Of a stretch of DNA of 64,000 nucleotides, positions 23,207-35,349 are shown piece after piece; position 1 is the first letter of the stretch; the number at the start of each line of letters is the position of its first letter. Source of the stretch: Utricularia gibba (taxonomy: Eukaryota > Streptophyta > Magnoliopsida > Lamiales > Lentibulariaceae); contig NEEC01000009.1 in the NCBI GenBank assembly GCA_002189035.1, positions 3,286,001 through 3,350,000 of the forward strand, given 5' to 3'. Under the pieces are notes generated by a model. It was not told the origin of the DNA, searched no databases, and saw only the letters and a list, made by a program, of their open reading frames with translations. The position numbers were made by a program, and so were the translations under genes.

Positions 23207-24171
23207 CTCATCAACCCGGTGAAGACCAAAGCAATGCATCCTACAATACAAAAAGCAGTGCGGTGATTGATGATAATTACTACTGCACTTCATGTAAACG
23301 AGAAGGTAGTGTTTGTTGTGTGTGAGAGTGAGACATTCAGTGGTGGGATTTACCTTCCTTTCCTACACTGTGGAATAAAGATGGAGCTTCTGGCACCTAG
23401 GCTTGTCCTGGTTGTACATTTGAACTTCCGGCATCGTTTTCTTACACTCAAACATGAAACAGCAACAAACACAAAGGTTACCAACGTCGCGTTCTATGCA
23501 TCCAGTATGTCGGCGAGCGAGCCCTGACAGTTCGATTCAGAGAAACTTCAGAGCGAGAGGGCGACGGGACTTTTTCATGCAAACTATAGAAGCTAGTCAT
23601 CGCCCAAATCAATCTTCTGGCACCCAAAAAGGGAAGGGTGTGATCTTCGTGACGCCGTCACCGGAAGTCAAAAGAAGATTCCTCCAAAACATCACCAACC
23701 ATTCTGCCATTGGTTCAGCAAGCAGCCAGATAACACGAAGAGACAAAACTGCAACTCAGTTCAGACAAGATCACTGCTTAAGGCACAGCGCAACATCCCA
23801 TACCCAAAGGTGATGGAAAGACTGGCGAAGTTTCAAGGCATATTCGCCGCAAACGTCAATACTATTCCGTGGCGTAGCAATCTCAGTCCCGGTCAATGGT
23901 GACCATTTTTTTCCCTCCATAATCCAACCAACTTCTCTAAAATTGTGTTCCGTACACAGTCTGGGTTGGATCCCAATCTAAAGCCCAGAACAATGCTTTT
24001 GTTGGGCCGGCCTGATCCAAAGTAAAAAAGAGGGAAATATTTATTTAAAAAGTACGTATTTTCCACGTAGGTGTGTACCTGGAAATTGGAATCCAGTCCA
24101 ACGGAACAGCAGGGATGGGGAGGGCCTCGCTACTCGTCATCGGCGCCTCCGCCTGCGAATCGGCGGTGGTG
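23207..24171. other. Intergenic
   Basis: 3' flank of the Nudix gene and 5' flank of the PB1 gene. No supported feature. Confidence 0.4.
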
Positions 24172-26055
24172 ATGCATGCGGAATCCATCGAATCCTTGCC
24201 GCGGTCCCCCGTGGGAATAATTTTGAAACCGGGGCTCCGCATCGGTCGCAGAAGCTGCTGCTTATGTACAGGTATGGAGGGCACATAGTTCCCCGACAAG
24301 ACGCTCTGTTACGTCGGCGGCGAGACGAGAATCATTGTGATTGACTGTCATGATTTTCATGCCGATATTCGGAGCCGTCTCTCCAAAAGCCTCTCTTCCA
24401 ACCGAATCCCGTTTTTGCTGAAATACCAGATCCCGAATGAGGATCTTGATTCCCTGATTTCTGTGACCACTGATGAAGATCTTGAGAACATGAATGAGGA
24501 ATATGACCGCCTCAATAGTTCAGGAGGAGGATCGAAACCCGCCCGTATTCGTCTCTTCTTGTTTCTTAAATGGCCGTATAACATTGAGCGCCTTCTTGCC
24601 GAGACCCGCTCGGCGGAGTCGGATGATTGGTTCTTCAAGGCCTTGAATAGGAAGACAAGTGTATTATCTGTGGGAGCTAATAGAAATGTGACCGTTGGGC
24701 ACATCTACCAGGAGACATTGTATATAAAAGCATTCAACCAGTAGTACTTGCTTTACATTCAAATCCTTAGATTACTGTATTCTCTGAAACTCTTCTACAC
24801 CAGCTTCTGGTTTTCTTATAGGTCCTAGTGATTGTGGGATTTCAGAACCTTCCTCCTTGGTTTGGACAAGGATCTAGTGTGAAAAAGCCGGGGTAGGAGG
24901 AAAGTATGATGAAATGCATTCAGAGAGGTCAAAAGTGGTTGGAAATGAATCGGGAGTCGGGAGATAGTGGTGTTGATCATGATGTGAACTCTATTCCTGA
25001 TTCTCCCATGCTTGAAGGCGGATCATATTTTGATTCCGCTTTCCATTTGGCCTTGTGTTGCGAACTTTCCGTGTTGAGGAGAAACCAAAGGCTGGTGCTT
25101 TGGGAATCGAGGGTCAGTTTCAGAGTTGAATGTGGGGGGAGTTGGTAATCCTGAAGAATTGGGGTTTCGTGACGCCATCACCGGTAGCAGCGTGCGATTT
25201 TCCAGTGGCTTCCGTTGGCGTCAGTGAATACGCCGCTAACCGGGTTTGGTTCGATAATGAAATGTCGGATCACAGTAGGTACAGAAAAACCCAGCAGTCT
25301 CAATTGCCTCAGCATCCAGTTGCTCCTCATATTCAGCGGAAACCAGTTGATGTCTTGGATTTACCTTCTCCTGACTCGGTTTCAAGGTACACATTTAGAA
25401 CTTTGGCGGAAAGTTTTCTAATTCGTGTTATATACTCCTCTCTGATATGCATTTGATCTCAAGCTACGTATTATGCCTGGGGTGGTGACGCAAGCAGTGC
25501 ATCAGCAACAAATTGGCGAAGTGAAATCTGGAAACATTGGGCTGCCTCCTAATCAAGCTGATCTGAAAAATTGGGAGCCAAATAGCATGAAGTTTCAAGT
25601 GCACTCAAAAGTTGAAGAATCTGGTGGATACGCGATCCGAAGCCAACATAATCAAAACCATCCAACTTTGCATCAGCCACTACAGTTTGTTCACGATGGA
25701 CGCCAGTATCTTCAAGCAGGAGCCATGCCAATTGCATCTCACTACCATGTTTGTGCACCCCAACAGCAACATCATCCACAGCAGCATCTGCTTGACCAGC
25801 AATACTCATTGTACTTCATGCCAGCTCCAGGCGCCCAAGCATGTAAGTTTCCAGGCCAGCAACCGATGTAAAGTGAATCAACACAGTCTGGTCTGTCCAG
25901 CCGCCCCCAAGCTCTCCCGTCTTCTCCTGCTGGTGTATCCCATCGTATGGTTTTTAGTCCAGTTACTAGTGTTCCTTCCTACCTCCAAACCTGACGTGGC
26001 CTCTGAAATGTATCAAACAGCTGCTGGGGTAGCAGCACCGAACAGAGTTGATTGA
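24172..26055 (+). pseudogene. PB1-domain (octicosapeptide/Phox/Bem1p) protein, frame broken several times
   Basis: Clear similarity to plant PB1 proteins. The ordered blocks, in changing frames, are: MHAESIESLPRSP, RGNNFETGAPHRSQ, KLLLMYRYGGHIVP, DKTLCYVGGETRI, LKYQIPNEDLDSLISVTTDE with the acidic DEDLENM cluster, DDWFFKALN, GVDHDVNSIPDSPMLEGG, the RVEEKPKAG region, PSPDSV, Gln/His-rich PQQQHHPQQHLLDQQY, and a C-terminus ASEMYQTAAGVAAP. At least four to six frame changes are needed, several beside C or G runs (for example CCCCC near 24208 and GGG runs near 24955-24970). Because breaks are far denser than in neighbours, I cannot tell a real pseudogene from poor local consensus. PB1 domains mediate head-to-tail protein association; this protein's function is unknown. 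Confidence 0.72.
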
Positions 26056-26518
26056 AACCATCCTAAACAGGGGAACGGTTTAGAAGGCACAGAAGAAGAA
26101 GAGTCACAGTGGTTATTGGTTACGGAAAGCTGAAGAATCAATAAAACTGATGTCCACTCGTGTCAGCATTCAATACAAGAACCCACCGACACAATTTCGT
26201 TAAAATGTTTGGGCTGTAGGAAATCAAAAAAAAAATAAAAATAGGCCAAGTGAAACCCTGAATCAATGACCTCGCAATTTCCTTCAAAAACCAGCAGCCA
26301 TTGGGATTTGGGAACAAAGCTCAATGCTTGGGTGGGTGGGTTAAAGTTATCTATTAAAAAAACATTGAGAAAAGAAAAGGCCCAATAGGCGGGATTGATT
26401 GGTGTGGTTGGAAGTCGTACACATCTTCCCTTTTGTGAACCGTTGGAACAGCGGGTTCCTGCTATTCGTGCAGTCCAGTTTGGGGATAAGAGAAGTATAG
26501 TGCGCGGCTTTGTTCAAA
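26056..26518. other. Intergenic
   Basis: 3' flank of the PB1 locus. Nothing recognised. Confidence 0.4.
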
Positions 26519-28642
26519 ATGGAGCTCTGTAAAGCGCATTATTGTTCCTGGTCCAAGTCTATGAATCCATCCTTTCGTCTCCCACATAACTGGAAGATGG
26601 TTTCTTTTCTTTCAAGAATGTGTTTATTTTTGGTGTTTCTTGAGGCTTATGACTCCTTTTGATGCGATTCTCCCAATCTTGTTTCCAGGCGATGAGGGAT
26701 AGAAGGATGTCGACATTCTTTATCAACAACTCCAGTAATTCCAAGGTATCGTAGTCGTAGTTTAGGTGAAGGGGCATATTGTTTCTTGAGTTTTCAGGAT
26801 TTCACTATCTGAAGGCGTAGATGATTTCTGAATGCGGTTATGATGAATGGTTTCGTAAGTTTTTGCTTCAAATGTTGACTTGCAAAACCTCTATGTCAGC
26901 CTTCAGATGAGATGATAGTTTCAGTTGCTGGAGGCACGGGGTTTATAGGGAAAAGATTGGTTCAAAGATTACATTCAGGTTGTCATGTGCAAACCTGCTG
27001 ATTCTCCCTTCTACCTTCATTGCATTCTCTGATCTCTTCTGAGCTGTTTGATCCTGATAACAAATCTAAAACACAGATAATCACCGTGTTTACGTCTTGA
27101 CGAGGACGAGATCCAAAGCCCTCTCAATTTTTCCTGGTATGGAGCCTGCCTATATGTAACTGTAGTTTTCTGGCATGCTTGGTGCCCGCCATTTTTTCCT
27201 TTGGCAGAATAAGCCTGAGATGCCGTATTTTGTTTGAATGTAGCTAGAGATTATCCTAAAGTCGAAGTTGCAGAGGAGCCAGAGTGGAGAAACTGCATTC
27301 AAGGTTCAACTGCTGTTGTAAACCTGGCCGGCACGCCCATAAGCACGAGATGGTCTGCAGAGGTATGCTGTAAAGATTCTTTCCAATGGTGATCTACCCT
27401 GAGTTTCAGAGGGGGGAAGACTTATCTGCAGCGCCATGTTGCAGATCAAAAAGGAAATCAAGGAAAGCAGGATCAGAACAACGGCAAAGGTCCTCTTTTG
27501 CTACTTAACCCTCTGAAGTTTTATAAGCTAAACCACCAGCTGCAACAATGGCTTTCCATATTACCAGGTTGTAGATTTCATTAACGGATCACCTGAAGGA
27601 CTCCGTCCCAAGGTTTTTGTCAGCGCAACTGCAGTTGGCTACTACGGTATGGATCTCGAATTGCTGATATCCAACAAAAGCTATTTCGCTTATGGTTTTA
27701 GTGATTCAGGAGCTAGTGATACACAAGTTTTCGATGAGCGCAGTCCATCAGGCACCGACTACCTATCCGAGGCAAGTGATGTGGATTTCTATTACCTGTG
27801 CATTGAAAAGTCTTACGAGCCTGAGTATTCATTCAGGTCTGTAGAGAGTGGGAGGCTGCTGCCCTTGGGGTCGATGAAGAAGTTCGATTAGCATTGATTC
27901 GCATCGGAGTTGTCCTCGGAAAAGAGGGTGGTGCTCTAGGTAAACCATCTTCTTCTTCTCCATCACTTTACCTCGACTCAAGTGGCAAAGAACCTACAGC
28001 TTCTGGTATGTTGCAGCTAAAATGATACCTCTGTTCATGATGTTTGCTGGAGGGCCGCTGGGCTCTGGTAGGCAATGGTAACTTTTCAAGACTTTACAAC
28101 CTTGTTTCAGTTCATCTTGATTAAAGGTCTTCTATCCAATGGAAGTAACCTCATCCCCCCAGGTTTTCATGGATCCATGTAGACGACCTTGTGGACCTCA
28201 TCTATGAAGCTCTAATCAACCCATCCTACACAGGTGAACGTACTTGCTGCCTCTGTGCGATCCATGGTCGGAATTTTCATTCTCACCGATCGTGCAATGT
28301 TCAGAACAACAGGGGTCATCAACGGCACGGCTCCCAACCCAGTTCGTCTGGCAGAGATGTGCGATCACCTAGGATCCGTTTTAGGGCGACCCTCATGGCT
28401 ACCTGTACCAGAGTTAGCCCTCCAAGCTGTTCTAGGAGAAGGAGCATATGTGGTTAGATTCCTCGAACCTTCAAAGTCCGTAACTTTTTGGGCACAGTGA
28501 AACAGATAACTGATGAAAATCCATGTTATTGTTTCAGGTTCTTCAAGGGCAGAAGGTGCTTCCCACAAGAGCTCAACAACTCGGGTTCCCCTTCAAGTTT
28601 CCATACGTGAAGGATGCCCTCAGGTCCATCATGTCAAGATAA
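26519..28642 (+). CDS. GC1: GC1/SulA-like epimerase family protein (SDR39U1 homologue, plastid)
   Basis: Homologue of GIANT CHLOROPLAST 1, an atypical extended SDR at the plastid inner envelope affecting plastid division. Exons from 26907 are well supported: 26907-26978 (VSVAGGTGFIGKRLVQRL, nucleotide-binding GxxGxxG), 27077-27136, 27244-27362 (NCIQGSTAVVNLAGTPISTR), 27445-27489, 27568-27646 (VFVSATAVGYYG), 27710-27771, 27837-27939 (ALIRIGVVLGKEGGAL), 28017-28077, 28163-28233, 28313-28452, 28538-28642. All phases agree and no frameshift is needed. The transit-peptide exon is uncertain; ATG 26519 (MELCKAHYCSW) is the best candidate, but its donor is not clear. The intron after 27771 uses a GC donor. 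Confidence 0.9.
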
Positions 28643-28876
28643 GGCGTCTTACACCTGGCTCTGTTACCTCTGTCACCGGCTCCTTGAGGATGCATGAATT
28701 GCTTACTGATCAGTTATTCCAAGAGTCGTTTGAATTACTTGCAACATCAATTTGTATGTAAATGCTGTTTGAGATGAACAGGCATGATCAAGATAACTAG
28801 GCTTATTCTTCAGAGAGAAGTAGGTGCGTGAGCAGTCAAGCATGTTACGGTTAGGTCCCAGTGGTGGTGGTGGGAT

Positions 28877-30362
28877 CTATGGCTGCAGAACCTTGGAGGA
28901 AGTAGAAGCAAGAGGCTGGTGAATGATGGAGTCCGTGGAGAAGGAAACCGGGCAGCCTTCCAATTGCAGCATGATGCTTCCCAGCGCCGCTCGCAACAGC
29001 TTCCTGAAGTCCTCTTCCTTCAGCAGCAGCTCCGCATCCTTCTCCACCATATCCAGCGCTCCGTTCATCAACTCATCCATCTACGACCGCAAAAACCAAC
29101 AACATCCATCAAGGCGATGTCGAAAAAGAGAAGCCGCTTTGTAGTAAGTAGACTGTGTGAGCAACCTTTGGTACCGCACCGAGGGGGGGCAGGTCAGCAG
29201 AGGCGCCCAGCAGATCAAACGCAACTCTCAGATGCCGGGCTGCGATCTTTCCTTTACGCTCTCGTGGGATGCCTGCGAGTGCAGCATCCATAGCCTGCAC
29301 CATCCAACGAGGTTAGGAGGCAGCGCAGCAGCCAGCCGTTTTCCGAGTTCCAGAGTTGCACCAACCTTGTTCAGTTCAATCTGATTGGATAAAAGCCTCT
29401 TGATCCCATCCCCCGTGAAGGTATTCTGTGAGTGGGCTACGATTACAGGGTGTTCCCTGAGAAGCTGTACCACGTGCTCTGCAGCCCTTCTGAAATCCAT
29501 CAAAAATACCTCATCTGAAACACGTCGCTCAGGGGGGATCTTCAGGGACTCCACAGCAGGCTCCACGATGTCAGACATCACCTGGTAAGGGATTTAGTGA
29601 AAAGGTGCAAAACTCCATATGCGTGTAATGTAATTTACGGGGCACCATAGAAACTCATGACTAGAGTAATATGGGGATTACCCAGGGATCTGAGGGGGGT
29701 GGCATCCCCTGCTCAATGCTGAGCTTCTTAAAAGCACTAATCACGCGCGCTCTCAAATCCTCGTCAGAGGATTCCATCTCCCAGAATAGGGAAAGCATCT
29801 CTGGTTCAAAACTGGAGCTTTGAAGGAACACGTAAAGATCTTGACCGTCGATTCGATGAATGACGACGGGGTCTCGTTTCAATCCGTCGGCCATCCCGAG
29901 GAGAAAGTCGGAGAGAACTTCTTTAAAATGAGTTTTAGTTACATTTTTCTCAGTTCCATGAGTGAACTCTTCAAGGACCTGCGAACCATCAAGAGACAGA
30001 TCGAGCAATCCATTCAAAAAACGAAAGAAATTGCTCTGCTCCACCCACATTCCATATCGCTTTTCAGAAATGAAAAAAAAAAAAGCTTTTACACTACGGG
30101 ATGACGTGATTGAAAAGAAAACCTGAGCATAGATCTGATCGGACTCGGGAGAACTACCCTTGGCGGGAAGACCGAGAGCGGCGACGATATCGGAAACGGC
30201 GGGTTGCAGTTCTTTGACGGAGAGTTTGCCGTCGCCGTCCGCGTCGAGTTCTCGAAACTTATTATCCACGAATTTTGTGAAGACCTTTTCAGTCTCCACT
30301 AATTCCGTTATCTCCGACCCGTCAAGCACATGCCGCCGGTCTCCGTCCGCCTGGTTTTGCAT
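28877..30362 (-). CDS. EF-hand calcium-binding protein (plant At4g38810-like)
   Basis: Five exons: 30362-30123, 29978-29682, 29581-29366, 29294-29166, 29080-28877; 361 residues. One good EF-hand loop is visible, DADGDGKLSVKE, within FRELDADGDGKLSVKELQPA. Later blocks are GMADGLKRDPVVI, VIVAHSQNTFTGDGIKRLLS and MLQLEGCPVSFSTDS. I start at ATG 30362 (MQNQADGD); the open frame extends further upstream only through a non-ATG codon. Intron 1 is 144 nt, a multiple of three and without stops, so retention would insert 48 residues. Its biological role is not well established; it is a calcium sensor by inference. Confidence 0.88.
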
Positions 30363-31316
30363 GTCCAAATTAAAAAGGAAAACGACTGTGTAGGTTCCAG
30401 TGAAAGGGTGTGGGCATGGACAACAGAACGCACGCAGGCCTGCCCATTTTACAGAAGACGATGGAAAATGAGGCACTCGCGTGGAGGAAGCGGAGAAGGT
30501 TTCGCGACACGTGGCGCCTTTGTGGCTTGCAGTTTCACCCCCGTCTTTTTATACACACATAAAAACTTGATGAGCGTGTGCACTTTTAACCCATTTCTTT
30601 GTGTTCTCGTTTTTGAAAAAGGCGAGACCCCAAACCATCTGGATGTTGTGCTGTTGAATTGTTGCATGATCTGTGCATATTATCTTGTTTTCTGGGGAAT
30701 ATGCTCATTTCTAAGTAGAGATTACGCGGTTTGTTGCGGTTTCGGGGTTCTGGAGGAAAAGGGGAGGGACCCCGTGTGTTGTGGATAGGAGGAGGAACAG
30801 ACCACCGGCAGGGGATCAAGATGCTCGATCGCGCCAGTTGGTAGTCGGAACTCCCCGGCAAAGTCTGTCGGGGACCGGCGAGCACTATTCTATTCAATGG
30901 GAATGCGCTTGAGTTGAAGAGCAAAAGGAAGGACTCCTCCCTCCCTGCACACGCTGGCCCACCGGAGCCCCGACCCCGTAATAGAACCTCCCGGCGGGAC
31001 ATCAAATTTCCCATTTCATTTCCTCCAAACTGGCGATCAAGGGTGTGGTAGCCGACCGGAAGGCGGCCCAATTTAACCGAAGGGATTGGATTTACATCTG
31101 GGATTGCTGCTGTTCTGAAATCCAGGGCTTAGATGATCCATTCATTCCCTTCCAATCCCAAGCGGTGTTGTGAACTGGCGATCCGGCATAGATATTAAGG
31201 CGGAAGTTCGCATTCATCAATAAATCAGAGTGGTTCTGGTGCATGTGTCGACTCGCAGGTAGCAGCAAATTGGGCCACTAAACAGTTCTTGAAGGGCAAT
31301 TGATTTCAGTTAGGAC
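30363..31316. other. Intergenic
   Basis: 5' flank of the EF-hand gene and 3' flank of the reductase gene. Open frames here have no recognisable domain. Confidence 0.4.
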
Positions 31317-32709
31317 TCAGGTAACCGTCTGCTGAAGCTGCAAGTGGCCTTGTGCTACCAAAGAATCCACAGCATCTGCGAACATCTCTTCGATGGACCT
31401 GAACTCCATCCCCAGTCTCCTTAACTTGGACACATCTAACTCGTAGCGCGGTCCCGCACCGCCACCGGAGTCGAACCTGCAGCTTCAAAACGCGACACCC
31501 AGAAACGGTTGACGCTCAGGTGTACGAGGAAAGTCATATAGCCAATCATGAACCAACCTCGTTGTGATTGGTAGAGTGGGATACTTGTGCGACAGGATGC
31601 TGGCCAGCTCGCCGCTGTCCACCACGGTGGAGCTGCAGAGGTATCTCCCCTCGGCCTTGTCATTCTCGTAGAGGAGGATGTGGGCGGCCGCGACATCGTC
31701 GATGTGCGCGTACCCCATTCGTCCGTGCCGTCGAAACTTGTCCTCTTCCCCTGTATCATTGTGAAATGTTGCTCTCCCGTAAAAATCGATGATGAGAATG
31801 GAGCATCGGTCTGGGTCTGTGGTACCGGTGAGCAAGCCGAGCACGTCGGAGGCGGTGGAGCATAGGCGAGGCGGCAAGCTGGGTCCGATCACGAAGGAGG
31901 GTAGAACGGTCACTAGATTTATTTTGTTCTCCCGGCAAAAGTCCCATGCTGCCTTCTCCGCTAGAGTTTTGGACAAGGCGTACCACAGCTGCACGCACAA
32001 CAAAACGAACGTGGCGGTGTTCCAAATCATTTGCAAAAGGGGGGAAATAGAAAAACCTTGAGTTTCACGCAGAGGTCGAGGGAGCTCCAGGAGGACTCGT
32101 CAAGTGGAATAGCAGGATCGAAGTCGTCCCGGGCTCTGGCAGCGGAGGAGGAGGAAGTGAGGACAACGCGCCGCAGCGATCGATTGTTCTTGCAGGAGCG
32201 GAGCACGTTGAGCGTACCGTCAACCGCGGGGCGCAGAATTATTTCCTGAGAACAGAGGGATTTAGGGACGTTGGTCATTTCTAAATCACCGGACGTTGCA
32301 GTTGTGCATCACCGATTGAATGAATACAAGGGAGAGAGTGAGTGCCTCGGGATTGGAGCCATCCGGCACTCCCACAACGGGCGACGCCGTGTGGAACACT
32401 CCATGGCAACCGGCGATTGCGTCGTCGAAACTGCCGTCGACCGCCAAATCGGCCTTCACCAGGCGGAGTCTCTCCGCCGCTCCCTCCAGGCGCCACAGGT
32501 GCCCAACCTTGTCCGCGTCACCTGCATTTCACATTCAACCGATTTCAATTTTGAATCAGGACTTGAAAGCAGCGGAGACGCTGACATGGATCTCGGACAG
32601 TGCCGACGACGTCGTATCCAGCCTGAAGAAGACGTTTGACCAACCACGAAGCGACGAAGCCCGCAGCCCCCGTCACGCACACTCTACCCTTGCTATGACC
32701 TCCGTCCAT
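31317..32709 (-). CDS. NADPH-dependent reductase of the DFR/CCR superfamily, TKPR2-like
   Basis: Extended SDR of the cinnamoyl-CoA reductase/dihydroflavonol reductase group. It is closest in its C-terminal blocks to tetraketide alpha-pyrone reductase 2 (sporopollenin precursor synthesis): [20 protein letters not shown] then [30 protein letters not shown]. Six exons: about 32709-32586, 32521-32346, 32245-32057, 31988-31826, 31750-31558, 31476-31317; 334 residues. The Rossmann motif is [17 protein letters not shown] and the catalytic Tyr-Lys is YALSK. The 75-nt intron 31751-31825 is open and in frame; splicing restores the conserved LLTG|EEDKF spacing. The donor after 32346 is either GC (GAG|GCACTC) or a GT 18 nt downstream, which would add six residues. 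Substrate specificity is inferred only. Confidence 0.88.
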
Positions 32710-33079
32710 CCCGCCGCCGACTCTGGTGGTCAAGCGTTCAACCTCCGAGTTCCACTATATACTGTCACCTTCCCTCGAAGTCGGTGGGGGAAGTTGAGTC
32801 ATCCCTCGCCTGCTTCGGTGCTGGTAGCAGAAATTGCGCATGCCATTGCCGTGATCCGGGTAACTATTCTTCCAGCCTCAGTCAACCAATGGGGTGGATT
32901 TTTCTTGTCTTTTTTATATTAAATAATAATTAAATTTTTATTTTTGTGTGATGAGAGTCCATTAGGGATTTGAAATTTAAGAAAAGCGGCGTGAACCTGC
33001 AAAACTTACACCTTCGGAAACCTAGAGTTACATCTTTGAGGAACGACACAGGCGCCACAACACTCACTCGAACTACAGA
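32710..33079. other. Intergenic between tandem reductase and LAX genes
   Basis: About 370 bp. It should hold the reductase promoter and LAX 3' UTR. Nothing specific is seen. Confidence 0.4.
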
Positions 33080-35349
33080 TCAACGATGGTGAAAGGGCGG
33101 CGGCGCGTGAGTGAGGTTGAAAGAAGGCTGTGGCAGCGGAGGAGCGGTGGCGCTCCCCCCAACATGCGGAGGCGGGCACTGATAGCACTTGGTGAAAAGG
33201 CCAAAGGTGTCGATTTGGTGAACGAAGTTGGTCATGCTCGCCCAGCCGCCGAACCCGAACCCGACAACAAAAACCCAGACCACCACGAATGAGTTGATGA
33301 CGTACGCGCCGACCCACCTCCCTAAGAATCTCGGAGGTTGCTCCACCGCATTCTGCAAAATAAATGCATCGAGTCAAGTCATTATTGGAATATAACAACT
33401 AAGTAGGATGTGTAATCGTAACTGTTACCTCACGCGCGGATGGTGATCGGAAGGTGCAGGAGTAGGCCAAGGCCGGAATGATGTAAACGGTGAAGCTGAC
33501 AAGGAGGGAACCGACGGTGGAGTTGATGGGGCCGAAGAAAGGGAATATGATAGCCAGGAACCAGACGGGCACCACCACCGGCAGCCGCGCCGCCGCCCTC
33601 TTGCACAGACTCTTGCATTCGTGCATCCCGATCATCTTCTCCCACACAAAATACAAGGGCGTACACGCGAACCCAAATGTGATGAACTGCATCATAAAAC
33701 GAACGAACATGAGACCGGCCGCGGCCGTGTCTCCTTCCTTCACTGACATGGAAAAAACAGAAAAGCTTGCCTGGTGGATGAGCATCAAAATGACGGCCAT
33801 GTCCCTGAAGGGCGACTTGGGGAGAAGCGAAAAGGCGTTGGAATGGTTGAGCAGCAAGTCCCCAAAAGCCCAGTAGACAGCCGAAGCGGAAGGCAGAGTG
33901 AGCGTCAGGACGTACAGAGTGGCAAAAAGGTAAATTGCTTTGAACCTCCGAGGCTTCCACATTGCGTGCATGATCTCCCTGCCCAACAACAAGAAGAAGA
34001 TGGTGAGATGAGGGGCAAAAACGTCATTCCGCGCCATAGGTTTGAAAACGACCCGTCGCGGCAACGGCTCTGTAAAAAGTGACGATGTTGTCACTGGATT
34101 GCGCGGTCAGATGGTGTCATTGTCCAAATTACCCCCCACCGCAAGCGTGAAGTCACTTTCCATATCCAAACTTTACAGCAAGTGATTACTACGGAAACGC
34201 ACTACTAACTAATTCTGATTAGTGGCCATTCCAATTCCATTTCTTCCTGGATGCCCAAGGTTATGGAGTTTGAGAGGGAGGGGGTGTTTCTTACACGGTA
34301 ACTGCGTGTCCTCCGAAAGTGTAGAGAATGTTGGTTGCCCCCGTGAAGTAGAGCACGAGCTTCGTTGGCCCGGAATGCTTCACGCCCTCCACCTGTTCGA
34401 CAAAATCACTCAATGCCGTTGCACTTACTTTGAGGTGTCAATGTGTTTTATCTATCTATTTACACCGACCTGCCCGTGGAGGAGAGAGGCAATGGTGAGG
34501 TACCAAGCTGTGTAGGTTGTCATGAGCAAGCCGAGGAAGGACCAAACTCTGTAGTTATGGAAAGAGGGGATGAAGACTGTGGTGGCACAGCATGCTCCGA
34601 AGATGTAAGTCCATGTTCTCTTGTCCAAATGGTCATTTATGTAGTAGATGTTGCTGCACAACACGAGTTTTAAGGTTAAGCTTCATCATTCTGCTGGGGA
34701 AGACTTGAGAGGGGTGGAAAGTACCTCGCGCAGGCTATGAGCTGAATGACGGACCCAAAGAGGAGAAAAGTGCAGTTGAAGGCCAACCCAAGGTTCCTCC
34801 AGTGTTTCCCGAGAAGCCCATCAAGAACTTCGAACCACTGCAAGAAAAAAAAAAAATCAATGGCCCCTGTGTTCGAAAGATGTGAATGAAATTCAGGGGA
34901 AGGAATTGAAATGAAAATGGGAACCTGAATGACGTGGTTTCTGAAATCAACTTTCTCCTTTTCTTTTCTGCTTCTGTACTCGACGTAAAGAGCGCTAATT
35001 AGATACGCCGTCCAGCTACCCATGACGCCGTAGAAGATCTGAAATGCAATCCCCGACGCCATTCCCAGCTGAGAGAACGAGTACGGGAGAGTTAGCAGAA
35101 CTTGAGCCACCTGCAAAAAAAAAAAAAAGAGTTGAAACGTCAGAGAGTCGAGAACGTGAGTTACAAAAATTATGGATGACGAGGGGGTACCTGGTTGGAG
35201 GCGCAGCTGAACCAGGCGTCGTAGACGGAGCCGCCGTGCCAGAAAAACTTAGAAATCTTAGATTTGGCGTTGGACGCCGGGGCCTCTATATCGATGATGG
35301 GACCCTCCTCCGCCCCCGGCGATGCCTTGTTGCCAGAAGTCGCCGTCAT
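33080..35349 (-). CDS. LAX: AUX1/LAX auxin influx carrier
   Basis: Plasma-membrane proton/IAA symporter of the amino acid/auxin permease family. Eight exons: 35349-35191, 35110-34925, 34837-34725, 34653-34470, 34392-34295, 33978-33771, 33686-33429, 33352-33080; 492 residues, all phases correct. Diagnostic blocks: KFFWHGGSVYDAWFSCASNQ, YVEYRSRKEKEKVDF then RNHVIQWFEVLDGLLG, SNIYYINDHLDKRTWTYIFG, EIMHAMWKPRRFK, SAVYWAFGD, FITFGFACTPLYFVWEK, FLAIIFPFFGPINS, VGFGFGGWASMTNFV. About ten to eleven membrane segments are expected. Intron 6 (33687-33770) has a GC donor, is 84 nt long and has no stop in frame. It lies head-to-head with the thaumatin-like gene over about 2.2 kb. Confidence 0.96.

Noticed and set aside
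30363..30476. N-terminal extension of the EF-hand ORF
   Set aside because: It begins at a non-ATG codon (GTG); the first ATG at 30362 gives the expected family start.
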